NCBI GenBank assembly: GCA_937901865.1
Contig: CALDID010000098.1
Span: forward strand, 1-64,000
Direction: 5' to 3'
DNA from: an uncultured Treponema sp.
Lineage (GTDB): Bacteria; Spirochaetota; Spirochaetia; Treponematales; Treponemataceae
DNA length: 64,000 nucleotides
The translations under genes and the position numbers were made by a program. The notes below the pieces were generated by a model, which ran no database searches, was not told where the DNA came from, and saw nothing but the letters and a program-made list of their open reading frames with translations. Positions 28,439 through 38,545 of this stretch are shown here, in pieces (within the stretch, counting starts at the first letter, position 1; every line of letters starts with the position of its first letter).

Positions 28439-29005
28439 ATGGAAAAAACAAAAGATGTGGTTCGTTCTGTGTTTGTCGCGCTGTTTGCGGCTTTAATTTG
28501 TGCTTGTGCGTTTTTCGCCATTCCTGCAGGTCCTTTGGGTGTGTCGATTGTGATACAAAACATGATGTGTATTTTGGCGGGGTGCATTTTGGGCAACGTG
28601 CAAGGAGGGGCTTCGGTGGGGCTTTTCATTATTGCAGGCGTTCTCGGTTTGCCTGTGCTTTCGGCAGGAAAATCTGGCATAGGTGTGCTGTTAGCACCGA
28701 CGGGCGGCTTTTATTACGGCTTTTTCTTAGGCTCTCTTTTAGCTGGCATTATTGCGAAGCGACCAAAAGTCGATGAGAAGATGTCTGTAAAATACGTTTT
28801 GCGCATTTGCATTGCGAGTTTTGTGGGCTTCATCTCTATTTACGTCCCTGCAATTCCGTGGGCTGTGCTGAAAACGGGCAAAGAGTTTTCGACAATCATC
28901 GCAGGCTATATGCTTCCGTTTTTGCTCGTCGATTTCTTAAAGGCAGTCGCGACAATCGGCTTATCGTTGGCTTTGCGTCCTGTGGCTGCGAGGTATTTGC
29001 AATAA
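28439..29005 (+). CDS. bioY: Biotin transporter S component BioY
   Basis: BioY is the biotin-binding membrane subunit of an ECF transporter. The 188-aa protein has six hydrophobic segments and the family phrases GPLGVSIVIQNMM, GLPVLSAGKSGIGVLLAPTG and GGFYYGFFLGS. The ATG at 28439 has GGAG nine bases upstream. An ATG at 28424 is in frame but overlaps that site. It is the first gene of bioY-bioM-bioN, behind a BirA-like operator, so uptake is probably repressed by biotin. Confidence 0.92.
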   Translation: MEKTKDVVRSVFVALFAALICACAFFAIPAGPLGVSIVIQNMMCILAGCILGNVQGGASVGLFIIAGVLGLPVLSAGKSGIGVLLAPTGGFYYGFFLGSLLAGIIAKRPKVDEKMSVKYVLRICIASFVGFISIYVPAIPWAVLKTGKEFSTIIAGYMLPFLLVDFLKAVATIGLSLALRPVAARYLQ

Positions 29006-29730
29006 TGACGGCGTTATCTGTTAAGGGAATTGTCAAAACCTTTCAGACGGAAAGCGGCGTAACGAGCGCATTGAAGGGTGTTTCGATTGACTTTGAGCAA
29101 TCAAGCACCACGATTGTGGCAGGAGCGAACGGGTCTGGCAAAAGCGTTTTGATGCACATCATTGCGCAGCTGATTGAAGCTGATTCGGGCGAGGTGTGCG
29201 GCAACGAAAGCGTTGGGCTTGTCTTTCAAGACGCGGATACGCAGATTTTGGGAGAGACGGCGAGGGAAGATGTCGCGTTTGGCGTGGAAAATGTGTTTTC
29301 TTGCAAAAAAGCTGAAGTGGAAGAGCGCGTAAATGCGGCGTTGGAGCAAACTGGATTGTTTGATAAGGCGGATTATCCTGCGCGCTTTTTGTCTGGCGGA
29401 CAGAAAAGGCGGCTTGCGGTTGCGGGCATTTTGGCAATGAAGAGAGATGTGATAATTTTTGATGAGCCGTATGCAAACCTTGATTATACGGGCGTGAAAC
29501 AAGTGAACTCGCTCATTTTCGCTTTGCAGAGAGAGCGAAAAACGATAATCATCTTGACGCACGAGCTGGAAAAGTGCTTGGCGTTAGCTTCTCATTTTGT
29601 GGTTTTGTATAAAGGCGAAAAAGTGTTTGACGGCACAGCACAACAGGCGGTGAATGAGCGGCTTGAAGATTGGGGGATTAGAAACCCGTTAGTGCAGTAT
29701 AAAAGCGTGGCAGATTTGGCGTGGGTGTGA
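29005..29730 (+). CDS. bioM: Biotin ECF transporter ATPase BioM
   Basis: The 241-aa cytoplasmic ATPase has Walker A GANGSGKS, the Q-loop VFQDADTQILG, signature LSGGQKRRLA, Walker B VIIFDEPYANLD and the H-loop LTHELEK, as in EcfA-type subunits. The ATG overlaps the bioY stop by one base (TAATG). A longer frame running into bioY is not real. It powers the BioY/BioN membrane pair. Confidence 0.92.
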   Translation: MTALSVKGIVKTFQTESGVTSALKGVSIDFEQSSTTIVAGANGSGKSVLMHIIAQLIEADSGEVCGNESVGLVFQDADTQILGETAREDVAFGVENVFSCKKAEVEERVNAALEQTGLFDKADYPARFLSGGQKRRLAVAGILAMKRDVIIFDEPYANLDYTGVKQVNSLIFALQRERKTIIILTHELEKCLALASHFVVLYKGEKVFDGTAQQAVNERLEDWGIRNPLVQYKSVADLAWV

Positions 29731-30362
29731 AGTTGAAAGCGTTTTTAAGGGCGTTGAACCCGTCGGTCAAATTAGTATTGCTTTTTGCATTGTCGTTGCT
29801 GTCGTTTTCGCTGGGGGCGAGGGCGGTGGGAGTCTTTGTCGTGGTGCTTCTGTTTGTTTCCCTCGCCGCACAAATGCCATTCGGAAAAATCCTAAAGGCG
29901 CAGCGGCTGACGGTGATGTATTTCGTCTTTCTCTATGCGTTGGGTGTGCTTGAAAGATTGAAAAATCTCGCGTCTAGTTCTGTTGTGCCGACAATCGACG
30001 TTTTTTACCCCGATGACGCAACTATCCGCATTTGCTTGCAGATTGCGAATGCGATTCAATGTGCGCTGTTGCTGTATCACACGACGACGCAGCTGGAAAT
30101 CAGGCGGGGTATTTCGGCGATAGAATATGCGATAAAAAAACGATTTTGCAAAGGCAATGTAAACTTGAACTTTTCTCATTCTCTTTCTTTAATGCTCACC
30201 TTTATTCCGCAAATCCTTTCTACATGGGCAGAGCTTAACAAAGCTTGGAAGGCGAGAGGTGGCAAAAATGGAGTAAATAAAGTTTTGAAACTCTTGCCGA
30301 TTTTAATTTCTTTAAGCATGCACAAAGCATATCAAACAGCACTTGCAGTAATGAACCGTTAA
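29721..30362 (+). CDS. bioN: Biotin ECF transporter T component BioN
   Basis: The 213-aa membrane protein has about four to five helices and a cytoplasmic coupling motif WKARGGKNG typical of EcfT (Ala-Arg-Gly). It begins with GTG inside the end of bioM. Either GTG 29721 or GTG 29727 (GTGA overlap) may be used. Together with bioY and bioM it completes a biotin importer. Confidence 0.88.
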   Translation: MGVKLKAFLRALNPSVKLVLLFALSLLSFSLGARAVGVFVVVLLFVSLAAQMPFGKILKAQRLTVMYFVFLYALGVLERLKNLASSSVVPTIDVFYPDDATIRICLQIANAIQCALLLYHTTTQLEIRRGISAIEYAIKKRFCKGNVNLNFSHSLSLMLTFIPQILSTWAELNKAWKARGGKNGVNKVLKLLPILISLSMHKAYQTALAVMNR

Positions 30363-30428
30363 TGTTATATTACAGCAGCTCTACTAAAAAAATAAAGTGA
30401 GTGCGAAAAAATTGGGAAGAGGTGTTGT

Positions 30429-31943
30429 ATGACGGGAATTTCGCTTATAATCGGCGGCATTGTTGTCGTGTTTTTGCTTATCATTTTGTTTGCAAACTCT
30501 TATCTGACTGCGCCGCCAGATAAGGCGTTTATCATTTCGGGAATGCGAAAAAAGCCGAAGGTGTTTATTGGAAAAGCGGGCTTGCGCATTCCGTTCTTTG
30601 AGCGAAAGGACGTATTGGAATTGTCGCTCATTCCGATTGATGTGAAAACGAGTTCTGCAGTGCCGACGGCGGATTTCATAAATATTATGGTGGACGCGCA
30701 GGTAAACGTAAACATTTCCAGCGAGGACGATAAAATCCAGCTTGCAAGTCAGAAGTTCTTGAATCAGGACACGGAGTATATTGCGTCGGTGGCGCGCGAA
30801 GTGCTTGAGGGAAATATGCGCGAAATCGTGGGCAAGATGACGCTACAAGAGATGGTGAGCGACCGACAGAAATTCGCCGACCTCGTGAAAGAAAACGCCG
30901 ACCCCGACCTTGCGGCGATGGGATTGGACATTATTTCGTTTAACGTGCAGAATTTCATCGACAACAACAAAGTTATCGAAAACTTGGGCGTGGACAACAT
31001 CGCGAAAATCCAGAAAAATGCCGCGATTGCCCGCGCTGAAGCCGAGCGCGACATTGCAAAGGCGCAGGCGAATGCAAAGAAAGAAGCAAACGACGTGCAG
31101 GTGCTTGCCGATACGCAGATTGCGATTAAGCAAAACGAACTTGAAATCAAAAAAGCCGAGTTGAAAGCGAATGCCGAAAACGAAAAGGCGAAAGCAGACG
31201 CGGCGTATGAAATCCAAAAAGAAACACAGCGAAAAACGCTTGAGATAACGACGGCGGACGCGAATATTGCCAAGCTCGAAAAGGAAACGTTTATCAAACA
31301 GCAGGAAGCCGACATTGCCGAAAAGCAGCTTGACGCGCAAATCAGAAAGAAGGCAGAAGCGGAGAAATTCGCCGCGCTCCAAAAAGCCGACGCGGATTTG
31401 TACGAGCGGCAGAAGAACGCCGAGGCGGAACGCTACGAGCAGGAGCAGTCTGCGCTTGCCTTGCAGAAAAAAGCCGAGGCGGAGCGTTTTAGCAAGGAAC
31501 AAGCGGCGTTGGCGGTGAAAGCGCAGGCTTTGGCGGAGGCGGAATCCACGAAAGCGCGTATGGTTGCCGAAGCGGAGGGTATTCGCGCAAAAGGCGAGGC
31601 GGAAGCGTTGGCGGTACAGCAAAAAGCGTTGGCAGAGGCGGAAGGTATCGACAAGAAGGCGGAAGCGATGAAGAAAATGGGCGAGGCATCGATTTACGAA
31701 ATGTATTTCAAGGCGTTGCCCGAAATCGCGAAGAATGTTGCTTCTCCGCTGTCGAATGTCGATTCAATCACGATGTACGGCGAGGGAAACGCCGCGAAAC
31801 TCACCGAAGACATCACGAAAGCGATGAGCCAAATCACGAACGGCGTGAACGATTCGCTCGGCATTGACTTAAAGAGCGTCTTGGGCGGATTTTTGGCGGC
31901 AAAAGCGATAAACGGCGAAAATAGCCCTAAAAGCGAAGAATAA
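30429..31943 (+). CDS. Flotillin-family membrane scaffold protein
   Basis: The 504-aa protein has an N-terminal membrane segment (residues 5-25), an SPFH/band-7 domain (about 30-190), and a long charged coiled coil rich in Ala, Glu, Lys and Gln (about 195-410, with repeated AEAE and AEAEG phrases). A flotillin C-terminal part (EMYFKALPEIAKNVASPL) follows. Such proteins form membrane microdomain scaffolds. The gene follows bioN by 66 bp and precedes an M16 peptidase gene, and has its own ribosome site GGGAAGAGG. Confidence 0.92.
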   Translation: MTGISLIIGGIVVVFLLIILFANSYLTAPPDKAFIISGMRKKPKVFIGKAGLRIPFFERKDVLELSLIPIDVKTSSAVPTADFINIMVDAQVNVNISSEDDKIQLASQKFLNQDTEYIASVAREVLEGNMREIVGKMTLQEMVSDRQKFADLVKENADPDLAAMGLDIISFNVQNFIDNNKVIENLGVDNIAKIQKNAAIARAEAERDIAKAQANAKKEANDVQVLADTQIAIKQNELEIKKAELKANAENEKAKADAAYEIQKETQRKTLEITTADANIAKLEKETFIKQQEADIAEKQLDAQIRKKAEAEKFAALQKADADLYERQKNAEAERYEQEQSALALQKKAEAERFSKEQAALAVKAQALAEAESTKARMVAEAEGIRAKGEAEALAVQQKALAEAEGIDKKAEAMKKMGEASIYEMYFKALPEIAKNVASPLSNVDSITMYGEGNAAKLTEDITKAMSQITNGVNDSLGIDLKSVLGGFLAAKAINGENSPKSEE

Positions 31944-31987
31944 TATTGAACAAAGAAAATAATTTCGTTGACTGGGAGGAAAAACGA

Positions 31988-34855
31988 ATGAAAAATATAA
32001 AAAGATTGTTCACTGCAATCGTTGCGGTGTCGCTTCTTTTTGTGCAATCGGTTTTCGCGGAGAAAACTCCGATAGAAAATCTCTATGAATACACGCTAGA
32101 CAATGGTTTAACGGTGTTTATTGCGGAAAATCACACAGTGCCTTTGGCGTATATCGAAATCGCAGTGAAAGCGGGCGCGATTACGCAGACTCCTGAAAAT
32201 GCAGGTTTGTTTCATTTGTATGAACACATGATGTTTAAGGGCAATGCGTTGTATCCGAATGCGGCGGCGGTAAATCGTGCGCTCTCTGATATTGGTGTGG
32301 CTGAATGGAACGGAACGACGAGCAGTGACCATGTTAATTACTTCTTTACGATTCCGTCTGACCAACTTGAAAAGGGATTGGCGTTTTGGAATGCGGCGAT
32401 TCGCTCTCCGTTAATGGACGAGAGGGAATTTGAAAACGAAAAGAAAGTTGTTCTTGCGGAAATAGAGGGAGATTCTTCAGACCCACAAAGCTGGATGTAC
32501 GATTATTTTATGACGAAGATGTTCCCCGACGAACCGTATAGACTTGATGCAGGTGGAAGTTTCCCTGTGGTGAAAAATGCTACGATAGCACAAATGCGCG
32601 ATATGCAATCGAAGTATTACATTCCGAAAAACGCGGCTCTTTTCATTGGTGGCGATGTAAATCCAGAGGAAACGCTTGAATTAGTGAATAAGATTTATGG
32701 CTCTTGGTCAAATAACGGCAACGAACGCCCGTCAAATGGAAAACAGCAAAATACAGAGCCGTTTGATGAGATACAGATTGCAGTTCTTCCGTATGACAAG
32801 GTGTCAAGCGAAATTGTGAATGTGGAAGTTGTTTTTAGAGGTCCTGACGCAGATTTTAACCTTGAAGACACGTATGCAGCCGATTATCTTTGCCAGCTTC
32901 TTGCAGACCCCGATGGAGTGTTTTCGCAAACGTTGGTAAATACGAAAGAATTGCAAATTCCTGATGTCGATTATGTTTCTGGCGGCTATGGCACATCGAG
33001 AGCGGCGGGCGAGATTTATTTTGAAAGCGTTATGCTTAATCCTGAAGAAGATTTAGCAAACCGTGTGCTTCTTTTGGAAAAGATTACCCGTGAAAAGATT
33101 TTGCCGAATATCGCAAAAGACAAGAAAAACTTTTCAAAAAAGAAAATCGAAGCTATTGCAAGAAGTTTAAGCGATGATGATATAAAAATAGCTCAAACGG
33201 CTACGGGATTGCTTAATACATTGCGCTTTTGGTGGTGTGCAACTTCTGCGGATTATTATTATAGCTATAATGACAAGATTTCAAGCGTTACAAGCCTCGA
33301 TATGCAAAACTTTGTTGCAAAGTATATCGAAGGAAAGAAGCCTTTAATTATCATCAGTTTGAACCCAGAAGTGTATGCAAAGGTAAAAGATTCTCTTTTT
33401 GCTATCGGCGCAGAAGAGATTACCGACGAGTATACATGGTGGAAGTTGGATAAGTTCCAGCCAGATGCAGAAAAAATCGCTCTTGAAACAGCAATTCCTG
33501 AGGAAAGTGAGATTTATGTGCCGAGCGAAAAAAGCGTAGACAACGGCTCAAAGTTAGAAAACGCACACGACATTGAAACATACACACTCAAAAACGGAAT
33601 TCCTGTGTATGTCAAAAACGTAAAGGGTGCAAAAATGTCATCTGTATATGTTTCGCTTTTAGGCGGAATTGAGCATTTGACACAAAGCGAAAGTGGTTTG
33701 GAAAGTGCGCTCTTTTCTATGATGTCAAGCTCCTCAAAAAAATACAGCTATGCAAAGCGACAGACCATTTCTTTTAGAACAGGCTCTAGTGTAGGCTATT
33801 ATGCAAATAATGGCAGCAGCGGCTTAAGTGTTACCTCGATTTCTAGTTATTTTGATGAAATGCTTGCTATTTTGGGCGATAGCTTTGTCAATCCTGCTTT
33901 TGAGGAAAAAGTCTATGACAACTATATGACTTCTCTTCGACAAGGTTTGCAGCACGATTTGAATGACCCAGAATCTTTGCTTTGGTACACATTTGAAGAA
34001 GAAATCTATAAAAATCACCCTTATTCTGTGAGTTCTAGTGTAAAGCCTGAAACAATCGATGTAATCACTATTGAAAATATGAAGGCTTTATATGCCAAGA
34101 TTATCCGCCCAGAAGATATGTTCATTGTTGCAGGCGGAAACATTGACGCAAAGAAATTGGTCGCCTCTCTTAATAAGACAATCGGAAAGATAAAAACAGG
34201 GCTCGGCAGTGCGAGAAACACAAAAGAGATTCCTCGCATTAAAATCTCTGGCGAAAATGTAGTTTTAGCGCACCCAATGGCACAGGGCACAGGATTTGTC
34301 GCGAGAGTGTTTGAAAGCCCGTCATTCAAAGACAGCGATTACATTGCAGCAAAAATCGCAGGCAATATCTTCTCTGACACGATGTTTAATGTCGTTCGTG
34401 AGCATTATGGCGATTGCTACAGCCCGTCTAGCTTTGTCGGCAGCACAGAGGCGAGCTATGGTGTTGAATACTTGTTTAAATTGTCAGACTTTGATAATTT
34501 TGTGCAGGATATGGCTGAAGCTCGCTCTTATATGGCGCAAGATAAGCTCATCGAAACAGCAAATGAGGTGGGGGAGTATGAGTTTACGACGGTAGAGAAC
34601 AGACTTGATGGCTACAAGAACAAATTTATCAATGCAAGCTATGCTTCTCAAGCGACAGTTGGCTCAATGACTTCTAGCATCGTAAACAATATCAAGAATT
34701 ACAATGACCCGTATTATGGCGAAAAACGCTTAGAGCAGATAAGAGCAGTTACGGCGGACGAGATAAAAGCGGCGTTCCAAACGTATTGGGTAGACGGCTC
34801 TGCCCGTTGGTTTGTGATTGTCGGTCCAGAAGACAAAGACAGAATCAAGTTCTAG
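31988..34855 (+). CDS. Exported M16 zinc peptidase, first of three
   Basis: The ATG at 31988 with GGGAGGA upstream gives a 955-aa protein with a signal peptide ending SVFAEK. A frame opening at 31946 is not preceded by a ribosome site. The inverted zinc motif HLYEH (HxxEH) lies near residue 75, and the third ligand Glu in KKVVLAEIEGD is about 76 residues on. Two M16 halves of about 450 residues follow (the second begins near DIETYTLKNGIPVYV), the second lacking the zinc motif as usual. It probably processes peptides in the periplasm. Two paralogues follow downstream. Confidence 0.9.
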   Translation: MKNIKRLFTAIVAVSLLFVQSVFAEKTPIENLYEYTLDNGLTVFIAENHTVPLAYIEIAVKAGAITQTPENAGLFHLYEHMMFKGNALYPNAAAVNRALSDIGVAEWNGTTSSDHVNYFFTIPSDQLEKGLAFWNAAIRSPLMDEREFENEKKVVLAEIEGDSSDPQSWMYDYFMTKMFPDEPYRLDAGGSFPVVKNATIAQMRDMQSKYYIPKNAALFIGGDVNPEETLELVNKIYGSWSNNGNERPSNGKQQNTEPFDEIQIAVLPYDKVSSEIVNVEVVFRGPDADFNLEDTYAADYLCQLLADPDGVFSQTLVNTKELQIPDVDYVSGGYGTSRAAGEIYFESVMLNPEEDLANRVLLLEKITREKILPNIAKDKKNFSKKKIEAIARSLSDDDIKIAQTATGLLNTLRFWWCATSADYYYSYNDKISSVTSLDMQNFVAKYIEGKKPLIIISLNPEVYAKVKDSLFAIGAEEITDEYTWWKLDKFQPDAEKIALETAIPEESEIYVPSEKSVDNGSKLENAHDIETYTLKNGIPVYVKNVKGAKMSSVYVSLLGGIEHLTQSESGLESALFSMMSSSSKKYSYAKRQTISFRTGSSVGYYANNGSSGLSVTSISSYFDEMLAILGDSFVNPAFEEKVYDNYMTSLRQGLQHDLNDPESLLWYTFEEEIYKNHPYSVSSSVKPETIDVITIENMKALYAKIIRPEDMFIVAGGNIDAKKLVASLNKTIGKIKTGLGSARNTKEIPRIKISGENVVLAHPMAQGTGFVARVFESPSFKDSDYIAAKIAGNIFSDTMFNVVREHYGDCYSPSSFVGSTEASYGVEYLFKLSDFDNFVQDMAEARSYMAQDKLIETANEVGEYEFTTVENRLDGYKNKFINASYASQATVGSMTSSIVNNIKNYNDPYYGEKRLEQIRAVTADEIKAAFQTYWVDGSARWFVIVGPEDKDRIKF

Positions 34856-34861
34856 TTTTTT

Positions 34862-35653
34862 ATGCCAATGACAGCTCTTGAAAAATACTACGGCAAGTTT
34901 GACGAAGAATCGAGGCTTTTGAAGCGTCATGGTCAAGTTGAGTTTATCACGTCGATGAAGTATATCAACGATACGTTAAATACGCTTGGCAAGGCGAAAG
35001 ATGAAATCAAAATCCTCGATATAGGAGCTGGCACAGGTCGGTATAGCGTGGCTCTCTCTAACGAGGGCTACGATGTTACCGCTGTGGAGCTAGTGAAATC
35101 GAATCTTGAAAAGCTCCGTGCAAAGCATACTCAGGTCAAGACGTGGCAAGGAAATGCAATGGATTTGCATTTTTTACCTGATGAAAAGTTTGACATCGTG
35201 CTTTTGTTTGGACCTCTCTATCATCTTCACCGTGGAGAAGAGCGGCTTAAGGCGTTGTCAGAGGCTTCTCGGGTTATGAAAAAAGAGGGAAAGCTGTTTG
35301 TTGCATACATTATGAATGAATACAGTGTGCTCACCTATTGCTTCAAAGAGCGGCACATCAAAGAATGTATCGAGAAAGGAACGCTTACCTCAGATTTTCA
35401 CGGGATTTTCTCAAGCGATGATTTATATAGTTATGTCCGCTTAGAAGATATTGCATCTTTGAACGAAAAGAGCAATTTAGAGCGCGAAAAGATAATCGCA
35501 GCAGATGGCGCGGCTGATTATATGCGGCGGGAGCTTGCGGCATTAAGCGAGGAAGAGTTTTCCTATTTTGTGCAGTATCATCTTTCTATCTGTGAGCGCA
35601 GTGAATTGCTTGGTTCTAGTGCGCACATTGTAGATATAGTGCATAAGAAATAG
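34862..35653 (+). CDS. SAM-dependent methyltransferase
   Basis: The 263-aa class I methyltransferase has motif I ILDIGAGTGRYS (about residues 50-61), an acidic motif II in VTAVELVKSNLE, motif III WQGNAMDLHFL and FDIVLLFGPLYHL. There is no signal peptide. It starts 6 bases after the stop of the first M16 gene, which has no evident link to it. The substrate is unknown. Confidence 0.85.
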   Translation: MPMTALEKYYGKFDEESRLLKRHGQVEFITSMKYINDTLNTLGKAKDEIKILDIGAGTGRYSVALSNEGYDVTAVELVKSNLEKLRAKHTQVKTWQGNAMDLHFLPDEKFDIVLLFGPLYHLHRGEERLKALSEASRVMKKEGKLFVAYIMNEYSVLTYCFKERHIKECIEKGTLTSDFHGIFSSDDLYSYVRLEDIASLNEKSNLEREKIIAADGAADYMRRELAALSEEEFSYFVQYHLSICERSELLGSSAHIVDIVHKK

Positions 35654-35740
35654 TTTTTTCTCAATTCTCTCAAATTTACGTCAAACGCTATGGTAAAACC
35701 TTTTTGTTATCAGTACACTCTGCTATAGAGGTTATATTGA

Positions 35741-38545
35741 ATGATAACAAAGAGGATTTTTTTTATCATAGCGATGTTGTTCGCTTTTGTGTGTAGGGTG
35801 TCTGCGGAAAAGACGAGTATTAAAAATCTATACCGCTATCGTCTCTCTAATGGCTTAGAGGTGTTTATTGCAGAAGACGATAGAGTCCCTACGGTTTTTA
35901 TTCAAATTGCGGTAAAAGCAGGCGGTATTGCGCAAACGCCAAAAACAGCAGGCTTGTTTCACTTGTATGAACACATGATGTTCAAGAGCAATTCGCTTTA
36001 TAGCAGTGCAAAAGAGATGAATAATGCAATGAAAAAGTTTGGCGTGTCGGAGAATAATGGAACAACAAGCTCTGATTGCGTTGAATATCATTTCACTTTA
36101 CCTGCAAACAAGATTGAAGAGGGCTTGGCGTTTTGGAATGCGGCGATTAGAAGTCCTGCGCTTGATGAAGAAGAGTTAGAAAGAGAAAAGAAAGTTGTTC
36201 TTGCAGAAATTGAGGGTAATGCGGCAGAGCAAAGCAGTTGGCTTTCGGAGTATGTCAATACGACGTTGTTCCCAAAAATGCCATACAAGCGCGATTCGGG
36301 CGGTTCGTTCGATGCTGTTCGCAATGCGACGGTGGAAGATTTGCGCGAAATGCAAAAAACGTATTACATTCCGAGTAATGCCGCGCTTTTTATTGCAGGC
36401 GATGTAAAGGCTGACGAGGTTATGCCGTTAGTGCGAGATATTTTTGGCTCGTGGGAAAACGGAAAGGCTCAGGTGCAGGAAAAGCTTGAAAGTATGAGCA
36501 AAAATCCTCTTAAAGAGCCGACGATTGCTGTTTTCCCGACAGATTCTGTTTCTGATAATCTAACACGGATAAATGTCTATTTTCGCGCTCCTGACGCAGA
36601 TTTTGATTTAGATGATTCTTATGTTGAGGATTATCTTGCTTATTTATTACGAAAAAAAGACGGGATTTATAAAAAATCCATCAAGTCTGATAAGAGATTA
36701 GACTTATTTGATGATGATTCTGTCGGCATTGGATATAGTTTTGGTCGTATTTCTGGTCTATTTCATTACGATATTGCGCTAAAAGAACCATCTAAAAGCA
36801 TAATTGATGATGCTTTATATTTCAAAGATGAAGTTATTAACGATATTTTGCCTAAAATAGCGGAAAATAGTGCAAATTTTAGCGATTCTAAGATACAAGA
36901 CTTTATTGATGACGTTGATGAAGAGTATGGCTTTTCGTATCTTGCAGAAAAATCGACAATCGATAATCTGCTATACTTTTGGACGGTAGATAGTGCTGAT
37001 TATTTTTTGCACTACGAAGACGATGCAGAATCGTATATTTCTCAGCATAAAATGAAAAAGTATATCGATATGTATTTCACTCATCTCAATCCGCTCATTG
37101 TGATTACGATGAGTAATGCAAATTTTAAGGAATTAGAAGAGAGTATTCGCGCAAAAAACGTTACTGTTATCGAAGATGATTCGTATGTATGGTGGAAAAA
37201 TCCAAAATATGCCGAAGAGAAAAAAATCGTTACGACAACCGACGGAATCTATGTGCCGAATGGTCGATTGAGTGCAGAGAACAAAAAAATCTCTCTCGGC
37301 GACATCGAAGAACTTTCTCTCAAAAACGGTATAAAGGTCTATGTGCAGAAATCAGATAGAGAATCTCAAAAATCACTTGCTGTTACGTTTGTGCTACGAG
37401 GCGGCATACACCACATTGCAAAAGGCGAAGAAGGCTTAGAAAGTATGCTATTTCATCTGATGGACTTCAGCTCAAAAAAGTATAAGCACGACAAAAGAGA
37501 ATCGCTAGAGGAAGATTTGGATTTTAGCATTGATTATTATGATAATACGATGTATAGCGATTTGCAGCTTGTGATTTCAAACGCTGATGACAACTTTGAA
37601 AAGCCGCTCGATGTCTTTGTTGACGGCATATTGCACCCGATTTTTGACGAAAAAGAGATAGATGATGTTAAGCGTTCTGTTGAATATAAATATACGAACA
37701 TGATGTCTGTGCCTGATTATCAGTTGAGATTCAAAGTGCAAGAAAGCATTTTTGCAGATTATGACTATGCAATAAATTCTGGTGTTGTTTCTAAAGACCT
37801 TGATTTCATTACAAAAGATTCGCTTAAAGCCCTGTATGACAAGGTTATGAATAGCGGTGATATGTTTATTGTCGCAACAGGCAATGTAGACAAAGAAAAG
37901 CTCATTAAAAAACTTGATAAAACGCTCGGCAAGCTAAAACAAAGCGAGAAAAAAGGATATTTCCTGCCACCTCTTGAGATAAAAGGGGCAGAGCCGTGTG
38001 TTGAAGTGAGTTCTAATGCAAACGGATTTGCTTTTGCGCAATGTGTGCACGAATGTTCTGTAGATAAATTGTCAAAAGAATATGTCGCTTTGTTGGTTGC
38101 GAGCAATATCTATAGCACGGAGTTGTTTAATATCGTTCGCGAAAAGCACGGAGCTTGCTATGGTATTCAGTCTTATATTGATGAGCAAGTGATAAGTGAA
38201 TGGTGCTATAAAGTGAGTGATGTTGAGAACTTTGTTTCGTATATTAACGAAGCAAGGGAGAATATGAAAAATGCTCAAACTATTGAAGAGCTGTTAGATG
38301 GGGCGAAAATCGCGCTTGAAATCGATATGTATTCAGATTGGAAGTATGTTTCTGGCAAAGCAGATAGCATTGTTATCGGCAAAGCGAAATATGACAACGT
38401 ACATCATATGGAGGAGTTTATCCAGCGTATTCGCGAGGTAACAGCGGACGAGGTCAAAAGTGTATTCCAAAAGTATTGGATTGACTCTCCTTCGCGGTGG
38501 TTTGCTGTTACAGGCGAAGAAGAAAAAGACAAGATAGCGTTTTAA
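35741..38545 (+). CDS. Exported M16 zinc peptidase, second of three
   Basis: The 934-aa paralogue of the first M16 protein has a signal peptide ending CRVSAEK, zinc motif HLYEH near residue 77, and the Glu in KKVVLAEIEGN. The two-half M16 layout continues to the end, which closes with the family phrase SRWFAVTGEEEKDKIAF. The middle and C-terminal halves are far less conserved with its paralogue than the zinc region, so substrate choice has probably diverged. Confidence 0.9.
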   Translation: MITKRIFFIIAMLFAFVCRVSAEKTSIKNLYRYRLSNGLEVFIAEDDRVPTVFIQIAVKAGGIAQTPKTAGLFHLYEHMMFKSNSLYSSAKEMNNAMKKFGVSENNGTTSSDCVEYHFTLPANKIEEGLAFWNAAIRSPALDEEELEREKKVVLAEIEGNAAEQSSWLSEYVNTTLFPKMPYKRDSGGSFDAVRNATVEDLREMQKTYYIPSNAALFIAGDVKADEVMPLVRDIFGSWENGKAQVQEKLESMSKNPLKEPTIAVFPTDSVSDNLTRINVYFRAPDADFDLDDSYVEDYLAYLLRKKDGIYKKSIKSDKRLDLFDDDSVGIGYSFGRISGLFHYDIALKEPSKSIIDDALYFKDEVINDILPKIAENSANFSDSKIQDFIDDVDEEYGFSYLAEKSTIDNLLYFWTVDSADYFLHYEDDAESYISQHKMKKYIDMYFTHLNPLIVITMSNANFKELEESIRAKNVTVIEDDSYVWWKNPKYAEEKKIVTTTDGIYVPNGRLSAENKKISLGDIEELSLKNGIKVYVQKSDRESQKSLAVTFVLRGGIHHIAKGEEGLESMLFHLMDFSSKKYKHDKRESLEEDLDFSIDYYDNTMYSDLQLVISNADDNFEKPLDVFVDGILHPIFDEKEIDDVKRSVEYKYTNMMSVPDYQLRFKVQESIFADYDYAINSGVVSKDLDFITKDSLKALYDKVMNSGDMFIVATGNVDKEKLIKKLDKTLGKLKQSEKKGYFLPPLEIKGAEPCVEVSSNANGFAFAQCVHECSVDKLSKEYVALLVASNIYSTELFNIVREKHGACYGIQSYIDEQVISEWCYKVSDVENFVSYINEARENMKNAQTIEELLDGAKIALEIDMYSDWKYVSGKADSIVIGKAKYDNVHHMEEFIQRIREVTADEVKSVFQKYWIDSPSRWFAVTGEEEKDKIAF

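Noticed and set aside
30843..31622. 259-codon frame antisense to the flotillin gene
   Set aside because: It is an artefact of the Ala/Glu/Lys coiled-coil codons. The residues are mostly Arg, Leu and Phe with no fold pattern.
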